Origin: Lachnospiraceae bacterium
GTDB taxonomy: Bacteria > Bacillota > Clostridia > Lachnospirales > Lachnospiraceae
Direction of reading: 5' to 3'
Assembly: GCA_017461725.1 (NCBI GenBank)
Contig: JAFTXG010000027.1
Location: forward strand, 23,481-87,480
DNA: 64,000 bases
Numbering within the stretch: position 1 is the first letter of the stretch; every line of letters starts with the position of its first letter. The notes under the pieces were generated by a model. That model had not been told where the DNA came from. It worked only from the letters and a program-made list of their open reading frames with translations, and made no database searches. A program made the translations under genes and the position numbers. This document shows positions 8,864-16,971 of the stretch, piece by piece.

Positions 8864-8913
8864 AGGGAGTCCCAAACCGGTTCTGCCGGGGCGGGGCTCC
8901 CTGCCTCATTTTG
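8864..8913 (+). terminator. Terminator of the Cys/Gly-rich gene
   Basis: AGGGAGTCCC pairs with GGGGCTCCCT around a roughly 18-nt loop, followed by a T-containing tail (GCCTCATTTTG). It ends the 8571-8831 transcript. Confidence 0.6.
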
Positions 8914-8926
8914 TCAAATTATACTC

Positions 8927-9106
8927 TCACTGTTTCTTTAGGCTGCTCTTATTTGCCGCGCCATTTCCCGGCTTTTTACCGCATACATGTTCCGCCCTGT
9001 CAACATTGTTCGATTTTCTTCTCTGTTTCTCCCAGTCCTTTTTCTTCATGCAAGCTTCATCTATCTCATAGACCGAATCGTCCTCAATGATCAATTTTCT
9101 GTTCAT
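8927..9106 (-). CDS. Small hypothetical protein, 59 residues
   Basis: Short minus-strand frame: MNRKLIIEDDSVYEIDE, then CMKKKDWEKQRRK and a basic C-terminus ending in SSLKKQ. It is preceded by GGAGGAACAAT directly before ATG, an ideal ribosome binding site. Composition is charged and soluble: acidic first 18 residues, then strongly basic. It has no recognised domain. It sits head-to-tail against the Cys/Gly-rich gene's terminator and is divergent from the gene at 9204. Being convergent with 8571-8831, it may share its hairpin. The ribosome site and sensible composition argue that it is real. Confidence 0.62.
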   Translation of the reverse strand: MNRKLIIEDDSVYEIDEACMKKKDWEKQRRKSNNVDRAEHVCGKKPGNGAANKSSLKKQ

Positions 9107-9203
9107 ATTGTTCCTCCGTGGATTCTCACTACCATTCTATGCATTCATACCTTTCACCGTCTTTGCATAGGATAAAAAGAAGAAGCAAAGGGAGGACACT
9201 CCG

Positions 9204-9833
9204 ATGGGACAACAGGACAGCTGGAAAATGACGCCCCTCGATACCATGCTCTGCAACAATCAGCTGCAGATACTCAAATCCCTTGTCTTCTTTTTCCCAC
9301 CAGCCAGACAACGGCAGATGATTTTTCTGGTAAAGCTGATGGAGCTGCGACAGTGTCTGACACTTCCACTGTCTCGTCTCTCTTCCATTTCTGCCACTGG
9401 GTATGGCTCCGAACCCGGTCAGGAAATGTTTGAACAGATTTTTCCTTACTGCGATCATGAAAAGCAGCAAATCTTCCGCCAGATGCAGAATGCTTTCCAG
9501 ATAATGAAAACAGTTCAGCAATTTTCCGATGCCGGAATGTTTGACAGCTTCAGCGAAATGATGAACAGCGGAGGCTTCGGCAGCATGGAAAATGGTGGTG
9601 ACACGAACCCCTTTGTGAATATGGGGGGCTTGGGCGGTATGATGGACGCACTCAGCCACATGGGCGGAAACATGAAGTCCGAAGGGAATGCCCCCTCATC
9701 AGCCCGCCCTGCCGACCTGAACAATGACTCAGGAAATACTTCCGACGGTTTTGCCTCCATGTTCTCCTCCATGATGAACCCGGAACAGAAGGCACTTTTC
9801 GCCGAGTATGAAGCCATGCTCGATGATCTCTGA
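9204..9833 (+). CDS. Hypothetical protein with Met/Gly-rich C-terminal half
   Basis: 209 residues, not recognised. The first half (about 1-110) is helical and amphipathic (LDTMLCNNQLQILKSLVFF, then RQRQMIFLVKLMELRQCL). The second half (about 110-180) is rich in Met, Gly, Asn and Ser (SEMMNSGGFGSM, MGGLGGMMDALSHMGG), then an acidic helix MNPEQKALFAEYEAMLDDL. No membrane segment or signal is obvious. GGAGGACACTCCG precedes the start. It is followed after 40 bp by 9874-10155, whose protein ends with a similar MLAGMMRK tail; the two are likely one operon and may interact. Confidence 0.7.
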   Translation: MGQQDSWKMTPLDTMLCNNQLQILKSLVFFFPPARQRQMIFLVKLMELRQCLTLPLSRLSSISATGYGSEPGQEMFEQIFPYCDHEKQQIFRQMQNAFQIMKTVQQFSDAGMFDSFSEMMNSGGFGSMENGGDTNPFVNMGGLGGMMDALSHMGGNMKSEGNAPSSARPADLNNDSGNTSDGFASMFSSMMNPEQKALFAEYEAMLDDL

Positions 9834-9873
9834 TCCATATCAACACAATAATCATCAAAGAAAGGAATCTCCC

Positions 9874-10155
9874 ATGAACACACTCTCCTGGAAGGAACAC
9901 CCCGCCCTGAAAAACATGGACCATCAAAAACTGAAATGGCTGGAGAAGCTGGCCGAGCAGACCGCCAGTCAGAAACCGGACAATATTCTGCCTTTTTTGC
10001 TTGCGGTCAACTCCCACGCCCAGAAGAAAGGAATCCACTTTACCGACGAGGAGACTGATGTAATTCTCTGTGTGTTGAAAGAAAATATGACGCCCGACGA
10101 GCAGAGGAAAGTGGACTCCATGAGGAAAATGCTGGCTGGCATGATGAGAAAATAA
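9874..10155 (+). CDS. Hypothetical small helical protein
   Basis: 93 residues, unrecognised. Predicted all-helical: HPALKNMDHQKLKWLEKLAEQ, then LPFLLAVNSHAQKKGI, then FTDEETDVILCVLKENM and TPDEQRKVDSMRKMLAGMMRK. No signal peptide or membrane helix. The chosen ATG follows AAAGGAATCTCCC; the frame runs further upstream but without a ribosome site. Its place directly behind the Met/Gly-rich gene, with no terminator between them, indicates co-expression. The MNPEQKALF and MTPDEQRKV helices at the C-termini of the two proteins are alike, so they may share a small domain. Confidence 0.7.
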   Translation: MNTLSWKEHPALKNMDHQKLKWLEKLAEQTASQKPDNILPFLLAVNSHAQKKGIHFTDEETDVILCVLKENMTPDEQRKVDSMRKMLAGMMRK

Positions 10156-10289
10156 ACTGGCCTTATAATTTTTTTCAATTTTGGCCATTTATTCCATGCC
10201 AGAATACGGTATATTAATGTCAACATACATTACTGTCAACGAGCAGGACACAACATCCTTCGCTGACCATATACACAAGGAGCAAAACT

Positions 10290-11123
10290 ATGACATACCC
10301 GAAAATACTTACTATCCAAGACATCTCCTGTGTGGGACAGTGCTCCCTCACCGTTGCACTTCCGATTATCACCGCCTGTGGCATTGAGACCTGCGTGCTG
10401 CCTTCAGCCGTACTCTCCACCCACACCGGCGGCTTTACCGGATATACCTTCCGCGATCTGACTGACGATATGCCAGCAATCAAGGACCACTGGGTAAAGG
10501 AAGGCATCAAGTTCGACGCCATCTACACCGGCTATCTGGGAAGTACCAGACAGATTGACTATGTGGCCGATATCTTTGAGGCTGTCGGTGCAGAAAACTG
10601 TGTCAGGATCGTTGACCCGGCCATGGCGGACAATGGAAAACTGTATGTTGGATTCGATGCTGAGTTCGTCGAGGCCATGAAAACGCTCTGCCGGAAGGCA
10701 GATTATATCCTGCCAAATCTGACCGAGGCCTGCTTCCTCACCGATACGGAATACCGCACCGAGTATGACCGTGCATATATCGACAACCTGTTAGAAAAGC
10801 TGACTGCTCTTGGCTGCAAAAATATAATTTTCACCGGCATTTCCTACGCACCCGGCACATCCGGCGTTGTCGTACTGGAAAACGGTGTCTACTCCTACTA
10901 TGAGCATGTGAAGCTGTCCAACAGCTGTCATGGAACCGGCGACATCTACGCGTCCGCCTTTGTCGGTGCTCTGGTCAGAGGAAAGTCGCCCTACGAAGCG
11001 GCAAAGATCGCTGCCGATTACACCGTGGAGTGTATCAGAGCCACAGCGCAGATGGAAAATCACTGGTACGGCGCTGCGTTTGAGCCTGTTCTCGGAAAAC
11101 TGATCGAGGCGGTAACTCGATAA
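10290..11123 (+). CDS. Pyridoxal/pyridoxamine kinase (PdxK/PdxY family)
   Basis: 277 residues of the ribokinase-like PfkB fold. Seen: N-terminal TIQDISCVGQCSL, VLPSAVLSTHTGGF for substrate binding, VDPAMADNGKLY, PNLTEACFLT, and the phosphoryl-transfer motif CHGTGDIYASAFVGAL with catalytic Asp. It phosphorylates vitamin B6 vitamers with ATP as salvage to PLP. Full length. ACAAGGAGCAAAACT precedes the start. It stands alone and is closed by the terminator at 11154-11200, shared with the convergent MATE gene. Confidence 0.9.
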   Translation: MTYPKILTIQDISCVGQCSLTVALPIITACGIETCVLPSAVLSTHTGGFTGYTFRDLTDDMPAIKDHWVKEGIKFDAIYTGYLGSTRQIDYVADIFEAVGAENCVRIVDPAMADNGKLYVGFDAEFVEAMKTLCRKADYILPNLTEACFLTDTEYRTEYDRAYIDNLLEKLTALGCKNIIFTGISYAPGTSGVVVLENGVYSYYEHVKLSNSCHGTGDIYASAFVGALVRGKSPYEAAKIAADYTVECIRATAQMENHWYGAAFEPVLGKLIEAVTR

Positions 11124-11153
11124 TTTATATTTCTACCATAAATGGATTTCCCC

Positions 11154-11200
11154 AAAAAAAGAACTCCGGCCTCATATCAATGTGGTCAGAGTTCTTTTTT
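11154..11200. terminator. Bidirectional terminator
   Basis: AAAAAAAGAACTC and GAGTTCTTTTTT form an A/T-tailed hairpin between the convergent pyridoxal kinase and MATE genes, able to work in both directions. Confidence 0.8.
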
Positions 11201-11242
11201 ATGCTCTAAATTTTCCATTCCCGGTCCTACGTCTCGTTCATA

Positions 11243-12592
11243 TCATCCCCGTCCGGCAATACAACGTGCAAGCCACTTCCCTCTCGCAAAATAGACGATA
11301 AAGAAGCCGGTCACCAGCGCCCAGGTAACCACATAGCACAGCATGACATTTTCCATGGTATTCCACAGCGGCACCACAAACTGTATCCAGAGCACTCTCA
11401 CCAGACAGGTGCCGATGATGGACACGATGGTGGGAACCTTCACATCGCCGCAGCCCCGAAGAGCTCCGCTGTAAACCTCCTCCGGGAAGAAGAGCATATA
11501 GGCCGGAGCCAGGAAGCGCATCATGCCCACACCAAGCTCGACGACCTCCGCATCCTTGGAAAAGAACGCAAACAGAGGATACGCCCACACATACAGAATG
11601 ACAACAATCACCAGCACTGCCGTGCCGAGATAAAGATTGCCCAGCTTTGCGCAGCGCTTTACCCGGTCATATCTTCCGGCGCCGTAATTTTGTCCGGCGA
11701 AGGAGGTCACCGCCATACCCATGGCACTGGTGGTCATCCAGTTCAGACAGTCCACCTTTCCGTAGATGGTCCACGCCGCGATCACCGCCGTGCCGAAGCC
11801 ATTCACCGCCGCCTGAATCAGCAGATTAGAGAAAGAGTACATCATACTCTGGATCGCACCCGGAACGCCAAGCCGGAAAATATTTCCATAGACCGACGCA
11901 TGCTTGACGCTGCCCTTGAAAATTCCCGGCTGAGTTCTCACCAGCAGAATGATCACCAGTATCGCGCTGACAATCTGCGCAATGTCGGTGGCCAACGCCA
12001 CGCCGAACACACCCCAGTCAAAGGCGATCACAAACACAAGATCCAGCACAATATTCACAATGGAGGCCACAATCAGCACATACAGCGGTCGTTTGGAATC
12101 GCCGAGTCCGCGAAGAATCGCCGTTCCGAAATTGTAGATCAGCGCAGGAACCATCGCGCAGAAATAGACCTGCAGATAGATGGTGGAGTCCGCTACGATC
12201 TCCTCCGGCGTGTTCAGCCAGCGAACTGAGGTCTCCGCCATGGCCACACCCAGAATGGAGAACAGCACACCACCGACCAACGCGATCACCAGACTGCAGC
12301 GGATATCAATCTTTACCTGCTCGTGTTTCTCCGCGCCGTAGTGTTGGGAAATAATCACACCGGCTCCGCCTGCAATACCGGCACAGAGACCGATGAGCAG
12401 CTGCACCACAAAGGCCACATTACCCACAGCAGCCACCGCGTTGGTACCCACAAACTGGCCGACCACCAGCGTATCTACCGTATTATATAACTGTTGAAAC
12501 AAAAGGCCCAGCCAGACCGGAATAAAAAACAGTATCAGCTGTTTTCCGATAGGGCCACTCACAATGGCGTTGTTATCACTTGTCTTTTTCAT
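11243..12592 (-). CDS. MATE-family efflux transporter
   Basis: 449 residues, about 12 hydrophobic segments in two repeats. Start region ends in IGKQLILFFIPVWLGLLFQQLYNTVDTLVVGQF, the typical first helices of MatE proteins; the second half repeats the pattern at VPGAIQSMMYSFSNLLIQ. MATE carriers export cationic drugs or metabolites with Na+ or H+. Substrate cannot be read from the sequence. Single gene; a promoter lies at 12685-12713 and a terminator at 11154-11200. A short charged N-terminus (KKTSDNNA) precedes the first helix. Confidence 0.9.
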   Translation of the reverse strand: MKKTSDNNAIVSGPIGKQLILFFIPVWLGLLFQQLYNTVDTLVVGQFVGTNAVAAVGNVAFVVQLLIGLCAGIAGGAGVIISQHYGAEKHEQVKIDIRCSLVIALVGGVLFSILGVAMAETSVRWLNTPEEIVADSTIYLQVYFCAMVPALIYNFGTAILRGLGDSKRPLYVLIVASIVNIVLDLVFVIAFDWGVFGVALATDIAQIVSAILVIILLVRTQPGIFKGSVKHASVYGNIFRLGVPGAIQSMMYSFSNLLIQAAVNGFGTAVIAAWTIYGKVDCLNWMTTSAMGMAVTSFAGQNYGAGRYDRVKRCAKLGNLYLGTAVLVIVVILYVWAYPLFAFFSKDAEVVELGVGMMRFLAPAYMLFFPEEVYSGALRGCGDVKVPTIVSIIGTCLVRVLWIQFVVPLWNTMENVMLCYVVTWALVTGFFIVYFARGKWLARCIAGRG

Positions 12593-12684
12593 GGCATGTC
12601 CCTCTCATCCACGTTTGTCATCAACTGTGGTATCCTCCTGCCCAAATCAAACGCAACTTGCAGACCGGATTAAACCGTTCGATT

Positions 12685-12713
12685 ATCATATCACAAACCA
12701 AATAAGTGTACAA
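12685..12713 (-). promoter_or_regulatory. Probable promoter of the MATE gene
   Basis: Minus strand: -35 TTGTAC (12708-12713), 17-bp spacer, -10 TATGAT (12685-12690), about 90 bp ahead of the start codon. Confidence 0.55.
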
Positions 12714-12797
12714 GTACTCTTTTGGTACAATTAGATCTCTGTACGGTCCTTGCCCAAGCACTCCGAGCGCACAAATCAGTCAGCAACGCAGGGAGAC

Positions 12798-13682
12798 CTA
12801 TCTCAGCAGTCTCCCCACATCCAGTCTCCCCCAGCCCTGCCGTCTGGCCGGCCAGCCCAGATCCACCGCCCTCTGATAGAGCCTCATTTTCACCTCTTTG
12901 TTGGTCAGTTTGGGCTCTTTCTCCAGCAGAAGCGCCAGCGCGCCTGTGACCACTGCCGCCGACATGGAGGTACCGCTCTTTATAGTGTACCCGTCATTTC
13001 GGTTGGAACAGCTGCTGATCATCTGGCCAGGAGCGATGATCTCCGGTTTTAAGATACAACTCTCCGTAGGGCCTCTCCCGGAGTAATTTACCATTGTCCC
13101 CTTCCCGATCCGACGATCATCGTCGCAGGTTCCCACTGTGATCACTTTTCTGCTGATTCCCGGCGTGGTGATGGTTCCCTCCTCAGGCCCCTCATTTCCG
13201 GCCGCCGTCACGATTGTCAGCCCGCAAGCCCAGGTCGCCTCCACCGATTTAATCAGTTCAGAGCCTTCTCCCGAATCCTCTTCCGGCACGGCACCCAGCG
13301 AAATATTCACCAGCCGAATTTCATACTCTTTGTAATGTTCTCTCAGCCATTCCAGCGCATTCAGCATGATCGGGATTTTCCCGTTTCCCTTATGATCCAG
13401 AACCTTTATGGGCAGGATCCGACAGCCCGGAGCTATCCCGCAGAGTCTGCCGTAGGACATCCTGCCGCTCCCGCCGATGATCCCTGCCACATGAGTGCCG
13501 TGGGAGTGATCATCGTACCAGCCAGTCCTCCCGTTCACAAAATCCCGCATGGGATACAGGCGATCGTCAAAATCCCGGTGAGTGACGATGCCGCTGTCCA
13601 GCACAGCGACACCCACGCCTCTCCCGGTGAGACGCCACTTTTCTGCGGCCACGCAGTTCACTGTCTGACGGACTCGATACAC
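12798..13682 (-). CDS. Subtilisin-like serine protease (S8), apparently intracellular
   Basis: 294 residues. Catalytic Asp in AVLDSGIVTH, His in HSHGTHVAGIIGG, oxyanion Asn in AAGNEGPEEG, Ser in SGTSMSAAVVTGALA. The catalytic domain begins about 25 residues from the start: there is no signal peptide and only a vestigial prosequence, resembling intracellular subtilisins rather than secreted ones. The start codon is GTG behind GAAGGAGTCTTCT. It lies between MATE and ptsI on the same strand without shared promoter evidence. Intracellular protein turnover is the family-based guess. Confidence 0.88.
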   Translation of the reverse strand: MYRVRQTVNCVAAEKWRLTGRGVGVAVLDSGIVTHRDFDDRLYPMRDFVNGRTGWYDDHSHGTHVAGIIGGSGRMSYGRLCGIAPGCRILPIKVLDHKGNGKIPIMLNALEWLREHYKEYEIRLVNISLGAVPEEDSGEGSELIKSVEATWACGLTIVTAAGNEGPEEGTITTPGISRKVITVGTCDDDRRIGKGTMVNYSGRGPTESCILKPEIIAPGQMISSCSNRNDGYTIKSGTSMSAAVVTGALALLLEKEPKLTNKEVKMRLYQRAVDLGWPARRQGWGRLDVGRLLR

Positions 13683-13819
13683 AGAAGACTCCTTCCATCT
13701 CTGCGCTTATCTCAGTGCAGAAATTTTCTCTTTCGTCTACCCTATGCCGTATTTTTCGTCCACATTCCCATTTCATTCAAAAAATTCCGGGACGATACAC
13801 CCCCAGTGCTCTGCCCGTC

Positions 13820-13853
13820 AAAAAGCCCCTGCACCAACCGATACAAGGGCTTT
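13820..13853 (-). terminator. Terminator of ptsH-ptsI
   Basis: AAAGCCC and GGGCTTT form the stem; on the minus strand the hairpin is followed by TTTTT. It lies just past the ptsI stop codon. Confidence 0.65.
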
Positions 13854-13874
13854 GCACTCTTTTCTATTGTCCGA

Positions 13875-15542
13875 TCAACCCTCCAACAGGTCTTTCAGCG
13901 CTCTCTTTCGCGCCTTGGGGTCGTCCATATTGCGGATCGCGTGGCGCAATGGCAATACACTGCCCGGCGTCACGCTGAGCTCGTCAATCCCCATAGCCAG
14001 AAACGCCTCGGTGAGGGTAGGATCAGCAGCCAGCTCACCGCAGATGCCGATCCACTTTCCCGCTTTGTGGGCGTTTTCCGCCACTGTCCGGATGGCGCGG
14101 AGCACTGCCGGGTGGTGAGGGTCAAAAAACTTCCCCAGTCTGTCGCACTGTCGGTCACAGGCCAGCATATACTGGGTCAGATCATTGGTACCCACACTGA
14201 AGAAATCCACCAGCTCTGCCAGCACATCACTCATCATCACCGCCGCCGGTGTCTCAATCATAATTCCCAGTTCCGTATCGGGATCGAAGGGAATTCCCTC
14301 CGTTTTCAATTCCTGCTGAACGGCCAGACAGGCTCGCTTGCACTCACGAACCTCCCACTCGCTGGTGATCATCGGGAACAGGATCGCAACCTTACCGTAA
14401 GCGCTGGCGCGATAAAGCGCCCGCAGCTGTGTCTTAAATATCTCCGGTCTGCTCAGACAGATGCGGATCGCGCGGAGTCCCATGGCGGGATTTTCCTCCT
14501 TCGCCAGTCCGAAATAGTCGGCCTGTTTGTCCGCCCCGATATCCAGTGTGCGGATAATCACCCTTTTTCCCTTCATCAGGGAGGCCACAGTGCGATACGC
14601 CTCAAACTGTTCCTCCTCAGTGGGATAGGTATTGCCCTGCAGATACAGAAACTCACTTCTGAACAGTCCGATACCACCGCCATCATTGGCGATAACCGCA
14701 TCCACATCCTCCACACTGCCGATATTACAATAAATCTGAATGGATTGACCATCCTTTGTCTCGTTTGGAAGTCCTTTCAGGTTAGAGAGCATCCGCCGGG
14801 TCTCCTGCTGCTTCGCCTGCTTGGTCAGCATACGCTCTGCGGTCAGCTGATCCGCCTGAATCACGATCTCACCGGTCTCTCCATCAATATACAGTTTTCT
14901 GCCCTCGAACTCATCCTTCAGTGCGTCTCCCACACCGATGATCGCGGGAATCCCCATGGTCCGGGCCAGGATCGCCGTATGGCTGCTGCCGCTGCCGCCG
15001 GCGGTGATAAAACCGAGAATCTTACTCTTGTCCATCTGGATCGTCTCGCTGGGGGCAAGATCATCGCTGGCCAGAATCACCGGCACATCGCTGTCGATAC
15101 CGCCCGAAACCACTCCGGTGAGAATACCCACGATACGGCCGGCAACGTCCCTGATATCCGCCGCCCTCGCCTGCATATACTCATCATCCATGGAAGAAAA
15201 CATCTCCGCAAACTGCTCCGATACATCCATGACAGCTGCCTCAGCGTTCAATGCCGCATCCCGAATCAAGCCCTGGACTGCATCAACGAAATCCATATCC
15301 TCAGCCATCATCTGATGCGTTTCAAACAAAAGCGCAGCCTCGTCCCCGGCTTCCTCTCTGGCTTTCTCTGCCAGAATCCCCAACTGATGAGCAGCTACAG
15401 CGGAAGCCTCCTCGAAACGTTTCCACTCTGCGTCAGTATCCCCGACTATTCTGCGAATAATCTCCTGCGCAGCACGCCGATAAAAATATAATGGTCCGAC
15501 TGCCACTCCGGCCGAAACGCCTTTCCCCTGAATTACAAGCAT
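13875..15542 (-). CDS. ptsI: PTS enzyme I (PEP-protein phosphotransferase)
   Basis: 555 residues. Phosphorylated His188 in GGSGSSHTAILART, PEP-domain motifs GGIGLFRSEFLY and ISICGELA-like GICGELAAD near the end, with the substrate loop FFSVGTNDLTQYML. It takes phosphate from PEP and passes it to HPr. Start at 15542 follows AGAGGTGGAATCC; an in-frame GTG three codons earlier is less likely. It is downstream of ptsH (67 bp) in one operon, with no sugar-specific EII gene nearby, so it supplies PTS systems elsewhere in the genome. Confidence 0.95.
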   Translation of the reverse strand: MLVIQGKGVSAGVAVGPLYFYRRAAQEIIRRIVGDTDAEWKRFEEASAVAAHQLGILAEKAREEAGDEAALLFETHQMMAEDMDFVDAVQGLIRDAALNAEAAVMDVSEQFAEMFSSMDDEYMQARAADIRDVAGRIVGILTGVVSGGIDSDVPVILASDDLAPSETIQMDKSKILGFITAGGSGSSHTAILARTMGIPAIIGVGDALKDEFEGRKLYIDGETGEIVIQADQLTAERMLTKQAKQQETRRMLSNLKGLPNETKDGQSIQIYCNIGSVEDVDAVIANDGGGIGLFRSEFLYLQGNTYPTEEEQFEAYRTVASLMKGKRVIIRTLDIGADKQADYFGLAKEENPAMGLRAIRICLSRPEIFKTQLRALYRASAYGKVAILFPMITSEWEVRECKRACLAVQQELKTEGIPFDPDTELGIMIETPAAVMMSDVLAELVDFFSVGTNDLTQYMLACDRQCDRLGKFFDPHHPAVLRAIRTVAENAHKAGKWIGICGELAADPTLTEAFLAMGIDELSVTPGSVLPLRHAIRNMDDPKARKRALKDLLEG

Positions 15543-15608
15543 GGATTCCACCTCTCAGATATCCGCTGCCGGACAATCGAATATGCCTCCATCGTCCACC
15601 AACCAGAT

Positions 15609-15869
15609 TTACAGATTTATCTTAAAAAACTCCTCAAATGCAGCTGCAACCGCATCCTCGTCTGCTCCGGATACTTTTACCAGAACAGACTCTCCGGTCT
15701 TAACACCGAGACTCATCACTCCCATCAGCTTAAGACAGTTTACTTCCTTGCCATTTTTGGTAAGGGTAATAACGGTATCGGGATATTTTTTCGCCTCCTT
15801 CACCAACAGTCCGGCGGGACGCGCATGAATACCGATGGGATCGGTGACAACATAGGTAAACTCTTTCAT
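15609..15869 (-). CDS. ptsH: Phosphocarrier protein HPr
   Basis: 86 residues, standard HPr length. His15 in GIHARPAG is the site phosphorylated by enzyme I. In the second helix the usual regulatory Ser46 (as in LKSIMGVMSLG of Bacillus) is replaced: the sequence reads CLKLMGVMSLG, with Lys at the aligned place. The HPr kinase site therefore appears to be missing from this copy, which would separate it from CcpA-type catabolite control. AAGGAGAATTTGCC precedes the start; promoter at 15900-15928. First gene of the ptsH-ptsI operon. Confidence 0.93.
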   Translation of the reverse strand: MKEFTYVVTDPIGIHARPAGLLVKEAKKYPDTVITLTKNGKEVNCLKLMGVMSLGVKTGESVLVKVSGADEDAVAAAFEEFFKINL

Positions 15870-15899
15870 GGCAAATTCTCCTTCGCATTATTGGATAAA

Positions 15900-15928
15900 A
15901 TTATAGACTATTTGCACTGTTTTTTCAA
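15900..15928 (-). promoter_or_regulatory. ptsH-ptsI promoter
   Basis: Minus strand: -35 TTGAAA (15923-15928), 17-bp spacer, -10 TATAAT (15900-15905), about 30 bp ahead of the HPr start codon. Confidence 0.78.
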
Positions 15929-16019
15929 CCGCCAATCCAAATTTTCATGAGAAAGTGCCTGTATACCCAGCAAGCATAATCTGCAGCCAGCGATTCCAGC
16001 TGGTTCTAACGAAAAACAG

Positions 16020-16049
16020 TTGAAAACCTGTTGTCATGTATGATATACT
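16020..16049 (+). promoter_or_regulatory. Probable promoter of the PH-domain gene
   Basis: TTGAAA (16020-16025), 18-bp spacer, TATACT (16044-16049), about 85 bp before the 16134 start. Confidence 0.55.
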
Positions 16050-16133
16050 TTCCCATATATCTGATAGCACACGAAGCTGCCGTCAACAGTATGATCTGCA
16101 CCGGTTCAGCGTTTGAGCATTAAGGAGGATAAT

Positions 16134-16583
16134 ATGGCTAAGAAAAATGCAGTAGAGTATGTATGGAAAGACAGAAAGCACTGGGCCTGGTTCCCGTTCA
16201 GCTTCACCGTTTATGCAGTTGCCGATGAACGCCTGCATATCACCTGCGGCTTCTTCTCCAAGGTTTACGATGAGACGTTACTGTACCGCATCACCGACCT
16301 GACCCTTCGCCGCAGCTTTGCACAGCGTCTCTTTGGCACCGGTACGATCACTCTCAACACTCTGGTGGATCACGATAAGACCATTGAGCTGAAAAACATC
16401 AAAAACAGTGTGGAGACCCGCCAGCTGCTCTCCCGTCTGGTGGAGGATGCGCGCCGCACGAAAAATGTGGTTGGTAAAGAGTTCTACTCTGACGGTTCCT
16501 GCGATCATCCCGGCATGCCGCCCATGGGTCCCGACGGCCCCGATTTTGACGGTCCTGATTTTGATGGTCCCGAAGGAGACTAA
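16134..16583 (+). CDS. Bacterial PH-domain protein with Gly-Pro-Asp tail
   Basis: 149 residues. About residues 10-110 form a bacterial PH (bPH_2/YdbS-like) domain: WFPFSFTVYAVADERLHITCGFFSK, then YRITDLTLRRSFAQRLFGTGTI and DHDKTIELKNI. No membrane helices, unlike YdbS proteins. After an Arg/Lys-rich helix it ends in a collagen-like acidic tail with GPDGPDFDGPDFDGPEGD. Function is unknown; PH domains of this type act as binding modules for membrane-associated complexes. AAGGAGG precedes the ATG. The tRNA-Gly promoter begins about 90 bp behind the stop. Confidence 0.8.
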   Translation: MAKKNAVEYVWKDRKHWAWFPFSFTVYAVADERLHITCGFFSKVYDETLLYRITDLTLRRSFAQRLFGTGTITLNTLVDHDKTIELKNIKNSVETRQLLSRLVEDARRTKNVVGKEFYSDGSCDHPGMPPMGPDGPDFDGPDFDGPEGD

Positions 16584-16673
16584 TAAACGCTGGGCGGTAA
16601 TCAGTCAGCATAAAGTCCCGGAAGCAGTCGTCTCAGAAGGAGACTCTGTATTTAAAAAAATGCAAAATTTATG

Positions 16674-16702
16674 TTGACAAATCGATCCGAGTGTAGTATT
16701 AT
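16674..16702 (+). promoter_or_regulatory. tRNA-Gly promoter
   Basis: Consensus TTGACA (16674-16679), 17-bp spacer, TATTAT (16697-16702), 30 bp before the tRNA. Confidence 0.85.
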
Positions 16703-16731
16703 ATCAAGCGTCCGTGAAACACGGACGATAT

Positions 16732-16803
16732 GCGCGAGTGGCTCAGTGGTGGAGTATCGCCTTGCCAAGGCGAGGGTCGCGGGTTCGAATCCCGTCTCGC
16801 GCT
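16732..16803 (+). tRNA. tRNA-Gly (anticodon GCC)
   Basis: Acceptor stem GCGCGAG pairs with CTCGCGC (16796-16802), discriminator T. Anticodon arm TCGCC-TTGCCAA-GGCGA reads GCC, decoding GGC/GGU. T-arm GCGGG-TTCGAAT-CCCGT. The 3' CCA is not encoded. Own promoter and terminator make it a single-gene unit. Confidence 0.95.
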
Positions 16804-16806
16804 CTT

Positions 16807-16850
16807 AAAAAGAAGCAGATGTTACTTTAGTAACACCTGCTTCTTTTTTT
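16807..16850 (+). terminator. tRNA-Gly terminator
   Basis: AAAGAAGCAG...TGTTAC, loop TTTA, GTAACA...CTGCTTCTTTTTTT: long stem with seven terminal T. Confidence 0.9.
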
Positions 16851-16854
16851 CGAG

Positions 16855-16920
16855 TCCGATCCTGGACTCGAAGGTTCGAAGTCTACGCTCCGCTTCGGTC
16901 GGCGCAAAGCCAAGGTCCAC
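16855..16920 (+). repeat. 66-bp repeat downstream of tRNA-Gly, copy A
   Basis: Shares 56 of 66 positions with 16972-17037; the first half (TGGACTCGAAGGTTCGAAG) is identical. It contains short inverted words and no sensible gene. Confidence 0.75.
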
Positions 16921-16934
16921 CGGACCTTGTGCGC

Positions 16935-16947
16935 CCCGTCTCGCGCT
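16935..16947 (+). repeat. Partial copy of the tRNA-Gly 3' end
   Basis: CCCGTCTCGCGCT repeats exactly the last 13 nt of the tRNA (16791-16803). It lies between the two 66-bp repeats and could be a scar of recombination at the tRNA 3' end. Confidence 0.6.
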
Positions 16948-16971
16948 TAATAAGTAACTTCCAAGTTTAAA

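Noticed and set aside
13335..15491. Open frame of 718 codons opposite the protease and ptsI genes
   Set aside because: Spans two real genes in antisense and has a His/Arg/Gln-rich composition typical of shadow frames.
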